Position numbers and translations under genes: made by a program
Notes under the pieces: generated by a model
Seen by the model: only the letters and a program-made list of their open reading frames with translations
Databases searched by the model: none
What the model was told of the DNA's origin: nothing
Shown here: positions 18,578-28,108 of the stretch, one piece after another
How positions within the stretch are numbered: position 1 is the stretch's first letter
Layout: each line of letters opens with the position of its first letter
Origin: Halothece sp. PCC 7418
GTDB lineage: Bacteria > Cyanobacteriota > Cyanobacteriia > Cyanobacteriales > Rubidibacteraceae
DNA: 64,000 nucleotides
Assembly: GCF_000317635.1 (NCBI RefSeq)
Contig: NC_019779.1
Location: forward strand, 2,604,001 to 2,668,000
Reading direction: 5' to 3'

Positions 18578-19546
18578 TCAACGAATTCCAGTTAAAAATG
18601 TCTCCACTTCTTCGGCAGTTGGTTGGGCTGCGATCGCGCCTGGCTTTGTTGTCGTCAAACCGCCAACGGCACAAGCATAAGTGATTATTTCTTTGACTGT
18701 TGTCGGATTATTCAGATGATTTAAACCTTTTTCACACAACTGATGCACTAACCCGGCAACGAAGCTATCCCCAGCCCCTGTGGTATCTTGAACAGACATC
18801 TGAAATGCTGGAACTTTCCCTTCTAAATCATTCAAATGATAGCTAATCGTTCCCTCCCCATCGGTGACAAATACCCCTTCCACAGAAGACAGTTGATGCG
18901 CGATCGCGCCTGATTCTGCGGTATTAAATAACCATTGTGCTTCTTCTTTCGATAACTTGACAAAATCCACCGTATGCCATAGCCGATCAATCAGAGGAAC
19001 TGCTGCTTCTGGATCGGACCAAAACATCGGTCGCCAGTTCACATCCACCAGCACTTTGATATTGTAAGTATTAGCCAGATCAAGGGCGCGAAAGACTGCT
19101 TTGCGAGTTTTAGGATAGGCTAGTTCTAATGTCCCAATGACAAGAAACTGTGCTTGTTCAAATAAAGGAATCGGTAGCTGATCCGCATCGAGAAAGGCAT
19201 CTGCAAACTGATCCGTGGGTAAGTCGCCAAAACCAGCAAACGCGCGATCGCCCTCTAAAGAACGAGTGACATAAACGGAGCGCGTGGGGGCAGTGGGATG
19301 CTCTTGCATTCCTTGACAATTTACACCAATTTGTGCTAATAATTTTTTCAGTGCTTGACCCGCTTCGTCTTGTCCAATGCAACCGATAAACCCTGCGGAT
19401 GTTCCCAATTTCACTAAAGCGGTGGCGACATTGGCGGGCGCACCTCCAGGATATGCAATCCAGTTATTGACTTTTTCTAAGGGTTTTCCCGCTTCTTGCG
19501 CTAAATAGTCGTATAAAATTTCACCCAAGCAAAGCACTTGTGTCAT
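18578..19546 (-). CDS. Fructokinase-like PfkB family carbohydrate kinase
   Basis: With the ATG at 19546, preceded by GAAGGAAACGG, the protein is 322 residues, the normal fructokinase size. A longer frame would add about 33 basic residues without family support. GGAPANVATAL near residue 35 and DTTGAGDSFVAGL near 255 are the two PfkB signatures; Asp of GAGD is the catalytic base. Fructokinases phosphorylate fructose with ATP in the cytoplasm. Specificity for fructose is inferred from overall likeness. It lies 79 bp after the helicase gene. Confidence 0.9.
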   Translation of the reverse strand: MTQVLCLGEILYDYLAQEAGKPLEKVNNWIAYPGGAPANVATALVKLGTSAGFIGCIGQDEAGQALKKLLAQIGVNCQGMQEHPTAPTRSVYVTRSLEGDRAFAGFGDLPTDQFADAFLDADQLPIPLFEQAQFLVIGTLELAYPKTRKAVFRALDLANTYNIKVLVDVNWRPMFWSDPEAAVPLIDRLWHTVDFVKLSKEEAQWLFNTAESGAIAHQLSSVEGVFVTDGEGTISYHLNDLEGKVPAFQMSVQDTTGAGDSFVAGLVHQLCEKGLNHLNNPTTVKEIITYACAVGGLTTTKPGAIAAQPTAEEVETFLTGIR

Positions 19547-19625
19547 AGCACCGTTTCCTTCACGCTTTTCCCATATTTTAAATCTTAGGGCTCTTTTTGC
19601 TGTAGCGGTTGCCATCTTGCGTTCA

Positions 19626-21092
19626 TTAATCCGTTTTATACTCACCGCCCTCTTCCGCTGCTTTCGGCTGAGAATAAGAATCTTTCTTTTGGGTGGGAAA
19701 TACTTCTAGTTGACCTTGTTGGGTTTGACCTCGACGACGTTCAGAAGTTCTTTCTTCGCTGGTTTCTTCGGCAATGACTTCGTATAAAATCGCTTGTTTG
19801 TCTTTGGTTTTTCCTTTTCTTAAAACGCGACCTAATCTTTGAATATATTCCCGTGCAGAACTGGTTCCAGATAAAATGATGGCAATTCTCGCATCAGGAA
19901 CATCTACGCCTTCATTGAGAACATGAGAAGCAACCAGGGTTTTATAGATGCCTGCTTTGAATTGTTGGAGAATAAAATGGCGTTCTTTAACGGGGGTTTG
20001 GTGAGTAATGGCGGGGATTAAAAAGTCTTGAGAAATGCGATAAACGGTGGCGTTATCGTTAGTAAAAATTAAAATGGCTTCGGGAGAATGTTTCGTAATT
20101 AATTCTGTTAAAACTCGCAGTTTACTATCCGTTCCTAAAGCAATTTCTTTGGCTTGACGATGGGCAAGCATGGCGCGTCTGCCTTCTTGCGATCGCGCAC
20201 TTTCTTTAACAAATAATTGCCAGCCTTTGAGGTTACTCAGAGAGATCCGTTTTTGTTTGAGAAATTGATTCCGTTGCGCGATCGCGCGTTGATAAGTTTC
20301 TTTTTCTTTCGGAGATAATTTAACTTTAATTTCAACAGTTTTATAATTGGCTAGGGCTTCCCCCGATAATTCTTTTGCAGTTTTTCGATAGACAACTGAA
20401 CCAATGAGGGCTTCTAAATCTCGTTCATTCCCATCGGAACGTTCTGGGGTTGCCGTGAGTCCTAAACGGTAAGGCGCGATCGCGTATTCGGCTATGACGC
20501 GAAAAAAATCGGTGGGCAGATGATGACATTCATCAAAAATTAACAACGCATAACGATTGCCAATGGCTTCGGCGTGAATAGCAGCACTGTTGTAAGTTGC
20601 CACTAAAATCTCCGCGCGATCGCGCGATCCGCCCCCTAATAACCCCAAATCCACATCCGGAAAAGCAGCCTCCAGTTGAGCGTACCATTGGTGCATTAAA
20701 TCCAACGTCGGAACCACAATCAATGCTGTGCGTGGTGTCGCTTCCATCGCTAGCTGGGCTAAATAAGTTTTCCCTGCTGCGGTAGGTAACACCACAATCC
20801 CTTGTCTCCCTGCTGCTTTCCATCCTGCTAAGGCTTCCGCCTGGTGAGAGTAGGGAGTCATTTCAAAGCGGGAGTTTAAAGTTAACGACTGAAACGCTTT
20901 TGCCTCATCAAGGAAATCAATCTCTTCGTGTTGTAGCGTTTCCACCAAAGGGCGATAATAAATGGCTGGAATGCGAAACTTTTCCACGCGATCGTCCCAA
21001 GTGGCGAAATCAATCCAACTTTTCCCTCGCGGTGGTGGATGCAGGAGGAGTGTTCCTTGGTTATACCATAGCTTGGGAATCCGTCTCGACAT
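19626..21092 (-). CDS. XPB/SSL2-like DEAD/DEAH-box helicase
   Basis: The superfamily 2 helicase has about 488 residues from the ATG at 21092; a TTG ten codons earlier is less likely. Motif I PTAAGKT is near residue 102, motif II DECH near 184, motif III TATPERSD soon after, and the C-terminal motif VI reads QRLGRVLRKG. The order and the short N-terminal damage-recognition-like region resemble bacterial XPB proteins, which unwind DNA in an ATP-dependent manner. The C-terminal tail is charged. A repair or recombination role is inferred only. Confidence 0.88.
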   Translation of the reverse strand: MSRRIPKLWYNQGTLLLHPPPRGKSWIDFATWDDRVEKFRIPAIYYRPLVETLQHEEIDFLDEAKAFQSLTLNSRFEMTPYSHQAEALAGWKAAGRQGIVVLPTAAGKTYLAQLAMEATPRTALIVVPTLDLMHQWYAQLEAAFPDVDLGLLGGGSRDRAEILVATYNSAAIHAEAIGNRYALLIFDECHHLPTDFFRVIAEYAIAPYRLGLTATPERSDGNERDLEALIGSVVYRKTAKELSGEALANYKTVEIKVKLSPKEKETYQRAIAQRNQFLKQKRISLSNLKGWQLFVKESARSQEGRRAMLAHRQAKEIALGTDSKLRVLTELITKHSPEAILIFTNDNATVYRISQDFLIPAITHQTPVKERHFILQQFKAGIYKTLVASHVLNEGVDVPDARIAIILSGTSSAREYIQRLGRVLRKGKTKDKQAILYEVIAEETSEERTSERRRGQTQQGQLEVFPTQKKDSYSQPKAAEEGGEYKTD

Positions 21093-21123
21093 TAGGTGAG
21101 TTGACTGTGTGGACAAGTGCAAT

Positions 21124-21270
21124 GATATCAGTGACCAGTGACCAGTTATCAGTTATCAGTTACCAGTGACCAGTGACCAGTTATCAGTTATCAGTGACCA
21201 AATAACAAAGAACAAATAACTAAAGAACGAAGAACAAATAACTAAAGAACAAAGAACGAAGAACAAATAA
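21124..21270. repeat. Array of CCAGTGA/TTATCAG and AACAAAGAACGAAG units
   Basis: The gap between the PspA-associated gene and the helicase is filled by repeated GTGACCAGT and TTATCAGTTATCAGT words, followed by AAATAACTAAAGAACGAAG words up to the stop of the next gene. The tract is simple-sequence DNA with no coding signal, and of the same family as several other gaps in the window. Confidence 0.75.
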
Positions 21271-21678
21271 CTAATGACTCGCTAATTCTTGCAATTTTTC
21301 CGTCCAACGGGCTGCGAGGGAGATATCAGTAAAAGGAATTTCTACATTTTCTGAATTAGGAAACGCAAACTGAATCGCAGGCTTTCCTTTCCGAGGAGGG
21401 TTGTCTAAAACAACAGGCGTTTCGTCAACCAGTAATTTGATTTCTGCGACATCATGGAGGGAAAAGGTTTGTAAGGCTTCTGGTATTCCCCGTGTCGGTT
21501 TTCCCCAAGTAATTTTATCGTCTTTTTGCCCTAACACAGCATAGATATCATATTTGGCGCGATCAAACTGTTCTGCCCAGTTGCGATAGGCTTCTACCTT
21601 TTGATATTCATTCCACCCCGCCCACGCTAAACCAATGAATAACGCGAGGAGGGGAAGCCAGATTAATCCTCTTTCCAT
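21271..21678 (-). CDS. Single-pass membrane protein of unknown function next to PspA
   Basis: The 135-residue protein has one N-terminal membrane helix (residues 5-21, WLPLLALFIGLAWAGW), then a soluble domain of about 110 residues rich in short beta strands. It is 3 bp downstream of the PspA/IM30 gene on the same strand, so the two are probably co-transcribed. I do not recognise the family. Position suggests a role at the membrane in the same stress response, but that is guesswork. Confidence 0.7.
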   Translation of the reverse strand: MERGLIWLPLLALFIGLAWAGWNEYQKVEAYRNWAEQFDRAKYDIYAVLGQKDDKITWGKPTRGIPEALQTFSLHDVAEIKLLVDETPVVLDNPPRKGKPAIQFAFPNSENVEIPFTDISLAARWTEKLQELASH

Positions 21679-21681
21679 ATT

Positions 21682-22404
21682 TTATTGCTTTAATTCAGAG
21701 CGCAGTTGTTCCAGTTCTTGATCCACAGCAGCTTGTTGACCCTCGGGAAGTTCTTTCCGTTGTTTCATCTGACTCAATTCTGCATCGACGTTGCTTCCTT
21801 GTTCAAGGGCTGCAAATTGCTTTTCAATATCATCTCCCCCCATTTCTTGGGCTGCTTCGGCGGAGGCTTCCATTTCTGTCACGCGCTCTTCCATTTGTTC
21901 AAACGCACTGAGAGAACTCCCTGTATTCACCCCTTGCATAAACTCATTGACCCGTTGCGTGGCTTCAGCAGAACGTGCTCTTGCAATATACATATCTTTT
22001 TTATTTTTCGCCTCGGAAATTTTACTTTCTAACTTCCGCATATCGCTTTTGAGTTTATCAATGACCTGATTTTGCTGTGTCAGTTGTTCATTGAGGCTGT
22101 CTGCGGTTTGTTGATAGTTTTGACGGCGAGTGAGGGCTTCTCGGGCTAAATCTTCATTTCCTTTTTCTAAAGCCAGTTGAGCGCGTTTTTTCCACTCATC
22201 CGCAGTGCTTTTAGCTTGGTTGGCTTGACGTTCGGTGCGCTTTTGTGAGGCGATAGCTTGCGCGACCGCTTGTCGGAGTTTCACCAAGTCTTCCTGCATA
22301 TCCGAAACGGCTTGCTCTAGAATTTTTTCGGGGTCTTCGGTTTTCTTGAGTAAGCTATTGATATTGGCTTTGATGATGCGCCAGAGACGTTGTAAAAAAC
22401 CCAT
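21682..22404 (-). CDS. pspA: PspA/IM30 family membrane-stress protein
   Basis: The 240-residue, almost wholly coiled-coil protein starts with the amphipathic helix MGFLQRLWRIIKANINSL and the family hallmark EDPEKILEQAVSDMQEDL. PspA and Vipp1 are ESCRT-III-like proteins that polymerise on membranes to protect or remodel them. The sequence lacks a clear Vipp1 C-terminal extension after a linker, so PspA is the more cautious name, though cyanobacterial Vipp1 cannot be excluded. It is followed 3 bp later by a membrane protein gene. Confidence 0.92.
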   Translation of the reverse strand: MGFLQRLWRIIKANINSLLKKTEDPEKILEQAVSDMQEDLVKLRQAVAQAIASQKRTERQANQAKSTADEWKKRAQLALEKGNEDLAREALTRRQNYQQTADSLNEQLTQQNQVIDKLKSDMRKLESKISEAKNKKDMYIARARSAEATQRVNEFMQGVNTGSSLSAFEQMEERVTEMEASAEAAQEMGGDDIEKQFAALEQGSNVDAELSQMKQRKELPEGQQAAVDQELEQLRSELKQ

Positions 22405-22462
22405 AGTTAGTTGACTGATAGATAGTTTCTTCTAAACCTGATAATAGCCTAAGATAGCAAAA

Positions 22463-22492
22463 CTCCCCTTGGCGTAACTCATCGCAGGGGAG
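22463..22492 (-). terminator. Likely terminator of the 66-residue protein gene
   Basis: On the minus strand CTCCCCT pairs with AGGGGAG (22463-22469 and 22486-22492), followed by TTTT. It sits 27 bp after the stop at 22519 and before the PspA gene. The T run is short. Confidence 0.5.
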
Positions 22493-22518
22493 GAATTTTC
22501 TGAGGTTGAGATTTAGTT

Positions 22519-22719
22519 TTAGTAAGCAAGGGTTTCTAAGGTTTCTCGGAGATAATTACGCACCTGCTCGTCTAGGTTATCTTGGGATTCAGTGTCTTGA
22601 ACTCCGTTTTCAATTTGCCAACTGGTGAAACCAGAACTTTGCGCGATCGCGCTGCGTAAGTTTTCCCAGATTGCTTGGTCTTCAGAAAATTGTTGTTGTT
22701 CGATCGTTGTGCTTGCCAT
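22519..22719 (-). CDS. Small acidic cyanobacterial protein of unknown function
   Basis: The 66 residues are acidic and helical: WENLRSAIAQSSGFTSWQ, then DNLDEQVRNYLRETLETLAY. Neither signal peptide nor membrane helix is visible. The reading frame is supported by a following terminator-like hairpin and the acidic amphipathic pattern, but I do not recognise a named family. No strong Shine-Dalgarno precedes the ATG. The 293 bp upstream (22720-23012) show nothing that I can support. Confidence 0.65.
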   Translation of the reverse strand: MASTTIEQQQFSEDQAIWENLRSAIAQSSGFTSWQIENGVQDTESQDNLDEQVRNYLRETLETLAY

Positions 22720-23012
22720 ACTGCTGCCAATAATGTTGATTGATCTGCCTTTTTCTCTACCTTAGCTCAAAGTTGCAGGCAGTTTCTGCTAATGGGGATA
22801 CAAAATACCTAAGAAGCAAGGTATAGGTGAGTTTCAACATTTAAGCTATTTACTAGACTTTCTTTGACATTAGACCAGAAAACCATTATAGGTCGCGGAG
22901 TATCAAAAGCCTCGGCTAAGATCCACTTAAATCCGCTTGGTTTTACGGCGACTTCTATCAACTGATTTAATCACAATCATTTAGGATCTCAATCTTTCGA
23001 GCACCAAACCGA

Positions 23013-23603
23013 TTACTGATCGCTAATTGCAGGTAATATTTTCTTAACCCGAAACCCTGGGACAAAATAATTGCTGGTGATTTGTTCGGGGGGTTCGGCG
23101 GTTAACTCAGCCAGTTGACTGTTGCGGGTGAGGAAAACGGCGATGACGCTGAGGGGAACTTGCAGAAAGAGATTACTGGCAAAAAACGCGATCGCTGCAA
23201 CGCTTAATCCTAGCCAGTGGTTAGAAATGGGGGTAACAGGGGCGACTAAAGGCGTATAACGAGCAATGAACCATAAACCCACTAGAAGCGCGATCGCGCC
23301 CAATCCTGTTAAAATCCGATGTTTGGCTGTCTTAAAGACTTTCAAGATTTGTCGTTGCGGTTCACTCAACTGATCGGGCTGTACCGCAAGCACTAAAATA
23401 CTAAAAATATCAAAGGGTCGCACCCACTGCATCAGCGTAATCGGGAGTGTTCCCACCACAGCCACTAAAATCAGTTCGACGATCACTGGGAAAATCGGTT
23501 TCCCCGCAGCCAACCCTAACCACACTAACTCTAACCATAAGGGAAGAATGGCTAATCCTGCTAAATGAATCCACAAATAAGGCTCTTTTTTATACATAGT
23601 CAT
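23013..23603 (-). CDS. Low-complexity tail membrane protein
   Basis: The 196-residue protein has five or so hydrophobic segments (12-30, 36-58, 92-112, 128-155) and a polar tail without helices. This arrangement and the position directly after infB match the cyanobacterial family called low-complexity tail membrane protein. Its function is not established. It is separated from infB by a repeat tract of about 140 bp, so co-transcription is possible. Confidence 0.75.
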   Translation of the reverse strand: MTMYKKEPYLWIHLAGLAILPLWLELVWLGLAAGKPIFPVIVELILVAVVGTLPITLMQWVRPFDIFSILVLAVQPDQLSEPQRQILKVFKTAKHRILTGLGAIALLVGLWFIARYTPLVAPVTPISNHWLGLSVAAIAFFASNLFLQVPLSVIAVFLTRNSQLAELTAEPPEQITSNYFVPGFRVKKILPAISDQ

Positions 23604-23706
23604 TAGTCATTGGTCATTGGTCATTGGTTATTTGTTCGTTGTTCGTTGTTCTTTGTTCTTCGTTCACTGGTCACTGGTCACTGGTCACTGATCACTGGTC
23701 ACTGAT
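23604..23706. repeat. Array of GTCATTG, GTTCTTCG and CACTGGT units
   Basis: Between infB and the membrane protein gene the DNA is tandem simple sequence: GTCATTGGTCATTGGT, then TTCGTTGTTCTTTGTTC, then CACTGGTCACTGGTCAC. These are the reverse complements of the words seen at 21124-21270, so the same repeat family lies in the opposite orientation. Confidence 0.75.
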
Positions 23707-23744
23707 CCCCCTCCCCAAAAAAGCAGAGAGAGGGAAAGCAGCAG

Positions 23745-26700
23745 TTACTTCTTGGGATTTAAGGTGCGTCGTTTCATGACCATTTCGTAGGCTTCAATGA
23801 TATCGCCTTCTTTCCAGTTGTTGAACTTATTAGAACCGATACCACATTCAAAGCCAGATTGGACTTCTTTCGCATCTTCTTTCACCCGTTTCAGGGAGTC
23901 AATATTGCCTTGATAGACCACTTCGCCATCGCGACGAACTCGCATTTGACGATTACGCACAATGCGTCCTGATTGGACATAACAACCAGCGACAGAACCG
24001 CGTCCCACAGGGAAGACGGCTCGCACTTCGGCAGTGCCTAAAGGTGATTCTACCTCTTCGGGATCAAGAAGTCCTTCCATAGCCCCTTGGATCTCATCGA
24101 GGAGTTTGTAGATAATGTCATACTCCCGAATATCCACCCCTTCTTTATCGGCTGCTGCTTTCGTGTTAGAAGCGAGAGTGGTATTAAAACCAATAATCAC
24201 CGCACCACTGGCTGCTGCGAGATCGACATCGGTTTCAGTTACTTCCCCTGGTGCAGCATATAAGACTCGGATTTGGACTTCGTTTTGCGGGAGTTGCGCT
24301 AAGGAACTTTGAATCGCTTCCACTGACCCTTGAACGTCGGCTTTGATGATCAGATTCAGTTCTTTCAGTTCGCCCTCTTGGGCTTGTTCAGAGACATTGC
24401 TGAGGGTGACACGGCGAGAACTTGCAGCCCGTTGTAAGCGAGAACTCCGCATTTCAGCCGTCCGTTGTTCTGCGATCGCGCGGGCTTCTTTTTCATCCTT
24501 ATAAACAGCAAACTCATCTCCCGCAGAAGGCACTTCACTCAAGCCGAGGATTTCCACAGCAAAGGAGGGGCTAGCCACTTCGACTCGTTCTCCGCGATCG
24601 TCAATCATGGCGCGGATTTTACCAAAACAGGGCCCTGCGACAATGACATCACCAATGCGGAGCGTTCCATTTTGCACCAGCAAAGTGGCAACGGGGCCCC
24701 GAGCGCGGTCTAAGTTCGCTTCAATGACGGTTCCTTTGGCGAGACGATCTGGGTTGGCGGAGAGTTCTTCTAGTTCTGCTACAAGAATAATCATCTCTAG
24801 CAGTTCATCGAGGTTATCCCCTGTAATCGCGCTAACGCCAACCATCGGCGTATTACCGCCCCATTCTTCGGGGACTAACTCATGTTCAGTTAACTCTTGT
24901 TTCACGCGATCGGGTTGCGCCCCTTCTTTATCCATTTTGTTAATCGCAACAACAATCGGCACCCCTGCTGCTTTGGCGTGACTGATCGCTTCTTGGGTTT
25001 GCGGTTGTACCCCATCATCCGCAGCAACCACTAACACAGCAATATCAGTGACTTTTGCCCCTCGCGCCCGCATGGCGGTAAAGGCTTCGTGACCTGGAGT
25101 ATCGAGGAAGACCACTTGTTTGGTTTCCCCTTCATGATCCACATCCACATGATACGCGCCTGTGTGTTGGGTAATCCCTCCTGCTTCTCCTTCCGCCACT
25201 TTGGTTTTGCGAATGGAGTCGAGGAGACTGGTTTTCCCGTGGTCAACGTGACCCATAATCGTAATCACGGGCGGACGAGACTGGAGGTTTTCCAGGTCTT
25301 CCGTATCCAGCATTTCGGTTTTCGTGGCTGCGGATTTTTCTTCTGGGATTTCTACGTTTACCCCTAAATCTTCCGCGACCATGCGGGCGGTTTCGATTTC
25401 CAAGGTTTGGGTAATGTTCACCTGAATCCCTTTGAAGAAGAGATTTTTGATGATTTCCGTCTCAGAAACCGCCAATAGTTCTGCTAAAGCAGGAACGGCT
25501 AACTCTTGAGTCAAAGTAATCGTTTCTGGACGCTCTTTGCTCTGTTCTTTTTCTTGACGTTGAGTGCGTTGTGTGCTCGGTTGGCTTCCCCCTCTATTTT
25601 TCTTCGGTTTACTGGGGGCTGCTTTTGGTTGGGGAGTCGTTGCTTTTTTCTGGAGAGCTTCTGGTTTAGGCGGACGTTCCAGCGATCGCAGCGCGATCGA
25701 ATCCTGTTCGGGTTGATCCAGTTCGTTTTCTAACGCCAACTCTTCGTCGTCATCATCTTCAATAATCGGCTTCGGACGGCGTTTTTTCGGCTGCGCTTTA
25801 GCTTCGACTTTTTCGGTATCCTCCTCTTCTTCTTCCCAGCCTTTTTTCTTACCGGTGCGAGTCGGTGCTTCTACCCGTTTAGGACGAGGACGTTTGGGTT
25901 GTTCTAACAGTAACTCATTGTCATCACTGGTTTCTTCTTCTGATGTTTCCTCCTCTTTCGCCGTTTTTCCTAATTGATCTTCATCTTTCGGCGGAGCTTG
26001 TTGATCTGCAGCCCGCTTCGGTTTAGCCAGCATTTTCGGTTTTGCTGGTTTTTTCGGAGCGGGTTTTTCTTCTGTTTTTGCTTCTGGTGCTGGTTCTGCT
26101 TTTTCGGGTGCTGGTTCTGGTTTCGGTTTCGGTGACTTCAGGGTTGGTTTTTCGGGTTTTTTCGGTTTTTCGACTTTTTTCCCTTCTTTTTTCGGGGGTT
26201 TAGGCTTACTCGGTGGCCCGATCAACTCTTTGCTTTCTGAAGATGCGCTGGATTCCAAGTTAGCCTCGGTTGGCGCTGGGGCTTCTGACTTAACGGATGG
26301 GGAGGGTTTGGCTTCAGGGGCTTTCGGTTTTTCCGCCTGTTTTTGCACAGAGCCCTCTGATCCTGCAACTGGTTTCTGCAGGTTTTCTGTCGTCTCTGAA
26401 GTGTCTGGGGAAACTGATGATGGGGTTTCCTGAGCCGTTTTTTTCATCTTAGGTTTGGGTCTGATGTCTTGATCAACATCCGATTTAGCTGTAGGACGAC
26501 GAGGAGGTGCTTTCAGTTGCGGGCCATCACCACTTTCATCCCCATTTTTCCCGTGTGGATCTTTACCCTCCTCACGTTTGTTATGTCGAACTTCTAAGAT
26601 TTTTTGTTGATGTTTTTTCGAGGGCTTACCATTTCTGGGGTTAGCTTTTCCATTTCCATTGTCATAATTTTTGCTAACACCACCTTTCTGCACATCAGCT

Positions 26701-26840
26701 CGAATGCGCTCTGCGTCTTCCTCTGGGATACTACTGCTATGAGTTTTTGCAGTAATGTTCAGTTTATTGCAAATATCCAATACTTGTTTATTTTCTAAAT
26801 CTAATTCTCGTGACAAATCGTATATTCTGACCTTAGTCAT
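23745..26840 (-). CDS. infB: Translation initiation factor IF-2
   Basis: The 1031 residues begin with an IF2_N domain (1-50), followed by about 380 residues of Pro/Lys/Glu-rich linker, a second IF2_N-like domain (440-495), and the GTPase domain. Motifs are GHVDHGKTS near 530, DTPGHEAF near 580 and NKMD near 635. The C-terminal domains bind fMet-tRNA. IF-2 positions the initiator tRNA on the 30S subunit and promotes subunit joining. Cyanobacterial IF-2 proteins have similarly long linkers. ylxR lies upstream in the same direction with a 227-bp gap; nusA is not here. Confidence 0.97.
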   Translation of the reverse strand: MTKVRIYDLSRELDLENKQVLDICNKLNITAKTHSSSIPEEDAERIRADVQKGGVSKNYDNGNGKANPRNGKPSKKHQQKILEVRHNKREEGKDPHGKNGDESGDGPQLKAPPRRPTAKSDVDQDIRPKPKMKKTAQETPSSVSPDTSETTENLQKPVAGSEGSVQKQAEKPKAPEAKPSPSVKSEAPAPTEANLESSASSESKELIGPPSKPKPPKKEGKKVEKPKKPEKPTLKSPKPKPEPAPEKAEPAPEAKTEEKPAPKKPAKPKMLAKPKRAADQQAPPKDEDQLGKTAKEEETSEEETSDDNELLLEQPKRPRPKRVEAPTRTGKKKGWEEEEEDTEKVEAKAQPKKRRPKPIIEDDDDEELALENELDQPEQDSIALRSLERPPKPEALQKKATTPQPKAAPSKPKKNRGGSQPSTQRTQRQEKEQSKERPETITLTQELAVPALAELLAVSETEIIKNLFFKGIQVNITQTLEIETARMVAEDLGVNVEIPEEKSAATKTEMLDTEDLENLQSRPPVITIMGHVDHGKTSLLDSIRKTKVAEGEAGGITQHTGAYHVDVDHEGETKQVVFLDTPGHEAFTAMRARGAKVTDIAVLVVAADDGVQPQTQEAISHAKAAGVPIVVAINKMDKEGAQPDRVKQELTEHELVPEEWGGNTPMVGVSAITGDNLDELLEMIILVAELEELSANPDRLAKGTVIEANLDRARGPVATLLVQNGTLRIGDVIVAGPCFGKIRAMIDDRGERVEVASPSFAVEILGLSEVPSAGDEFAVYKDEKEARAIAEQRTAEMRSSRLQRAASSRRVTLSNVSEQAQEGELKELNLIIKADVQGSVEAIQSSLAQLPQNEVQIRVLYAAPGEVTETDVDLAAASGAVIIGFNTTLASNTKAAADKEGVDIREYDIIYKLLDEIQGAMEGLLDPEEVESPLGTAEVRAVFPVGRGSVAGCYVQSGRIVRNRQMRVRRDGEVVYQGNIDSLKRVKEDAKEVQSGFECGIGSNKFNNWKEGDIIEAYEMVMKRRTLNPKK

Positions 26841-27067
26841 CCACTATCCCCCGTATGTTTGAGTTTTCTGTTTTCTTTAGAGCATAAGTTGGGGCCCTTA
26901 ATCACAGTAGTTGTTAGCAATTTTTCACCGAATTTGATGTTCGGTGAGATATAGTTTCGTTTATGATGTATATTTAAGCGAAGATTGGTTCTCCTACAAT
27001 TTAACCCTGAGTCTCTCATTGTACCAATAATTTAATTTTTTCTAGAGTTTGTCTTCACTAACTCAAA
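26841..27067 (-). other. infB leader region with a short hairpin
   Basis: No gene is supported between ylxR and infB; a 60-codon frame here looks random. CACCGAA (26926-26932) pairs with TTCGGTG (26940-26946) around a 7-base loop in the transcribed leader. Any role in regulation is unknown. Confidence 0.35.
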
Positions 27068-27322
27068 TTAAGAGACGTTCTTAACGCGCTCCCACAGTTG
27101 GTCGTAGATGTCATCAGGGATTTTCACTTTTAGGGCTCGCCCGAGGCGATTTTTGTGCTGGGCTGTTTTGAGACAACTTGCACAAGGACAAACATAAGCT
27201 GAACGTCCCATGCCCTGATCCAATTGTATCGTTTTGGAAGGATGGACTCGAATAATCCGTAGAAATTCGCTTTTGGGGGCAATGCGACGACAACTTAAAC
27301 AGCGTCGATAGTTGGTTTTCAT
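27068..27322 (-). CDS. ylxR: YlxR family RNA-binding protein
   Basis: Starting at the ATG of MKTNYRRCLSCRR (27322), the protein is 84 residues, the normal size. A longer frame adds 21 residues not typical of the family. The RRCLSCRR motif with its cysteine pair and the GRSAYVCPCASCL segment define YlxR (DUF448). It is usually the third gene of rimP-nusA-ylxR-infB and is described in bacteria as an RNA-binding modulator of RNase P. Here nusA does not lie directly upstream. Confidence 0.9.
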   Translation of the reverse strand: MKTNYRRCLSCRRIAPKSEFLRIIRVHPSKTIQLDQGMGRSAYVCPCASCLKTAQHKNRLGRALKVKIPDDIYDQLWERVKNVS

Positions 27323-27522
27323 GATATCTAGGTGATCTATAGCATTTTCACTCGTGAGCCAATACTTGTCGTTTAAGGGTGACACTCCCAGCGTGTCAAT
27401 TGGGAAAAGGGTCAGGGGGAAAGGTTAAAGGGAATCAGTAAGAATCGGAAAAAGGAGAATTTTTCCAAAAAATGTCATAAGTTTTCACGACTCCATCAGA
27501 TTTCCTGGCATCGATCGCTTCT

Positions 27523-27588
27523 GTGGAGACGTTCTAGGGAACGTCCTTACTGGGTTCTTCGACAAGTGAAACACTGAGGCTGTCGAAG
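27523..27588. repeat. 28-bp GTGGAGACGTTCT palindrome and CTTCGACA hairpin
   Basis: The 28-bp imperfect palindrome at 27523-27550 (GTGGAGACGTT...AACGTCCTTAC) is a relative of the copy at 28066-28093; both flank the nitrate reductase-associated gene. CTTCGACA (27557-27564) pairs with TGTCGAAG (27581-27588) just after that gene's stop on the minus strand and might serve as its terminator, although no T run follows. Confidence 0.65.
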
Positions 27589-27591
27589 TGC

Positions 27592-28044
27592 TTAGGGCTC
27601 AATGATTCCAAATTCCTTTAAAGCTGGATAAAAATTTTTATTTTCATGGCTAGGACGAGATAATTTAATTAGTGCAAACCGTTGTAAGGGGCTTAATTGT
27701 TGCCATTGCTCTAGAGTGATTGTAACTTTAAAGTCACTGGCTTTTTCTTCTAACTGTTGAGGGACTACTTCAGGATTTAACCAAGGGGGATGGGGATCAA
27801 GTTCTAATTCTTTGGCGGGTTCATCGGTGTGTTGAAGAACTAAGTTTTGTAGATTCTGTTTATAGATTTGAATTTGGTCTGGGGTTTCACAAGGCTGATT
27901 CACTAATTCTTCTCTTTCGGCTTGGCTAAATTGATGCCAATGATGCAATTTCAGTTTAACGCCACAAGTATCTAATTTATAGCGTACTTGCATCGGAATA
28001 CAGCGTAGATTATTCACAAAATCAGCTTCAAATTGAAAAAACAT
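27592..28044 (-). CDS. Nitrate reductase-associated protein
   Basis: From the ATG of MFFQFEADFVNNLRCIPM at 28044 the protein is 150 residues. A longer frame reaching 28095 would include repeat-derived residues. The FFQFEADF start, the CIPMQVRYKLD segment and WQQLSPLQRFALIKLSRP further on match a cyanobacterial family (TIGR02664) found next to narB. Its biochemical role is unknown; an assembly or regulatory function for nitrate reductase is only suggested by position. It is the last gene of the nitrate cluster. Confidence 0.85.
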   Translation of the reverse strand: MFFQFEADFVNNLRCIPMQVRYKLDTCGVKLKLHHWHQFSQAEREELVNQPCETPDQIQIYKQNLQNLVLQHTDEPAKELELDPHPPWLNPEVVPQQLEEKASDFKVTITLEQWQQLSPLQRFALIKLSRPSHENKNFYPALKEFGIIEP

Positions 28045-28065
28045 AAGTTTGTCATTCGTCATTAG

Positions 28066-28093
28066 GTAGAGACGTTCCAGGGAAGGTCTGTAC
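28066..28093. repeat. 28-bp GTAGAGACGTTCC palindromic repeat
   Basis: The second copy of the palindrome at 27523-27550, here between narB and the nitrate reductase-associated gene. Its sequence would be translated if that gene were started at 28095, which is why the shorter start is preferred. Confidence 0.7.
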
Positions 28094-28108
28094 ATTAGGG
28101 GTTGGTGA

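Noticed and set aside
21124-21270. CCAGTGA tract as CRISPR or replication-origin iterons
   Set aside because: Repeats are short, irregular and occur in many gaps; no spacers and no DnaA-box cluster.
26837-27019. 60-codon frame in the infB leader
   Set aside because: Random-looking composition and no start signal; it overlaps the infB start.
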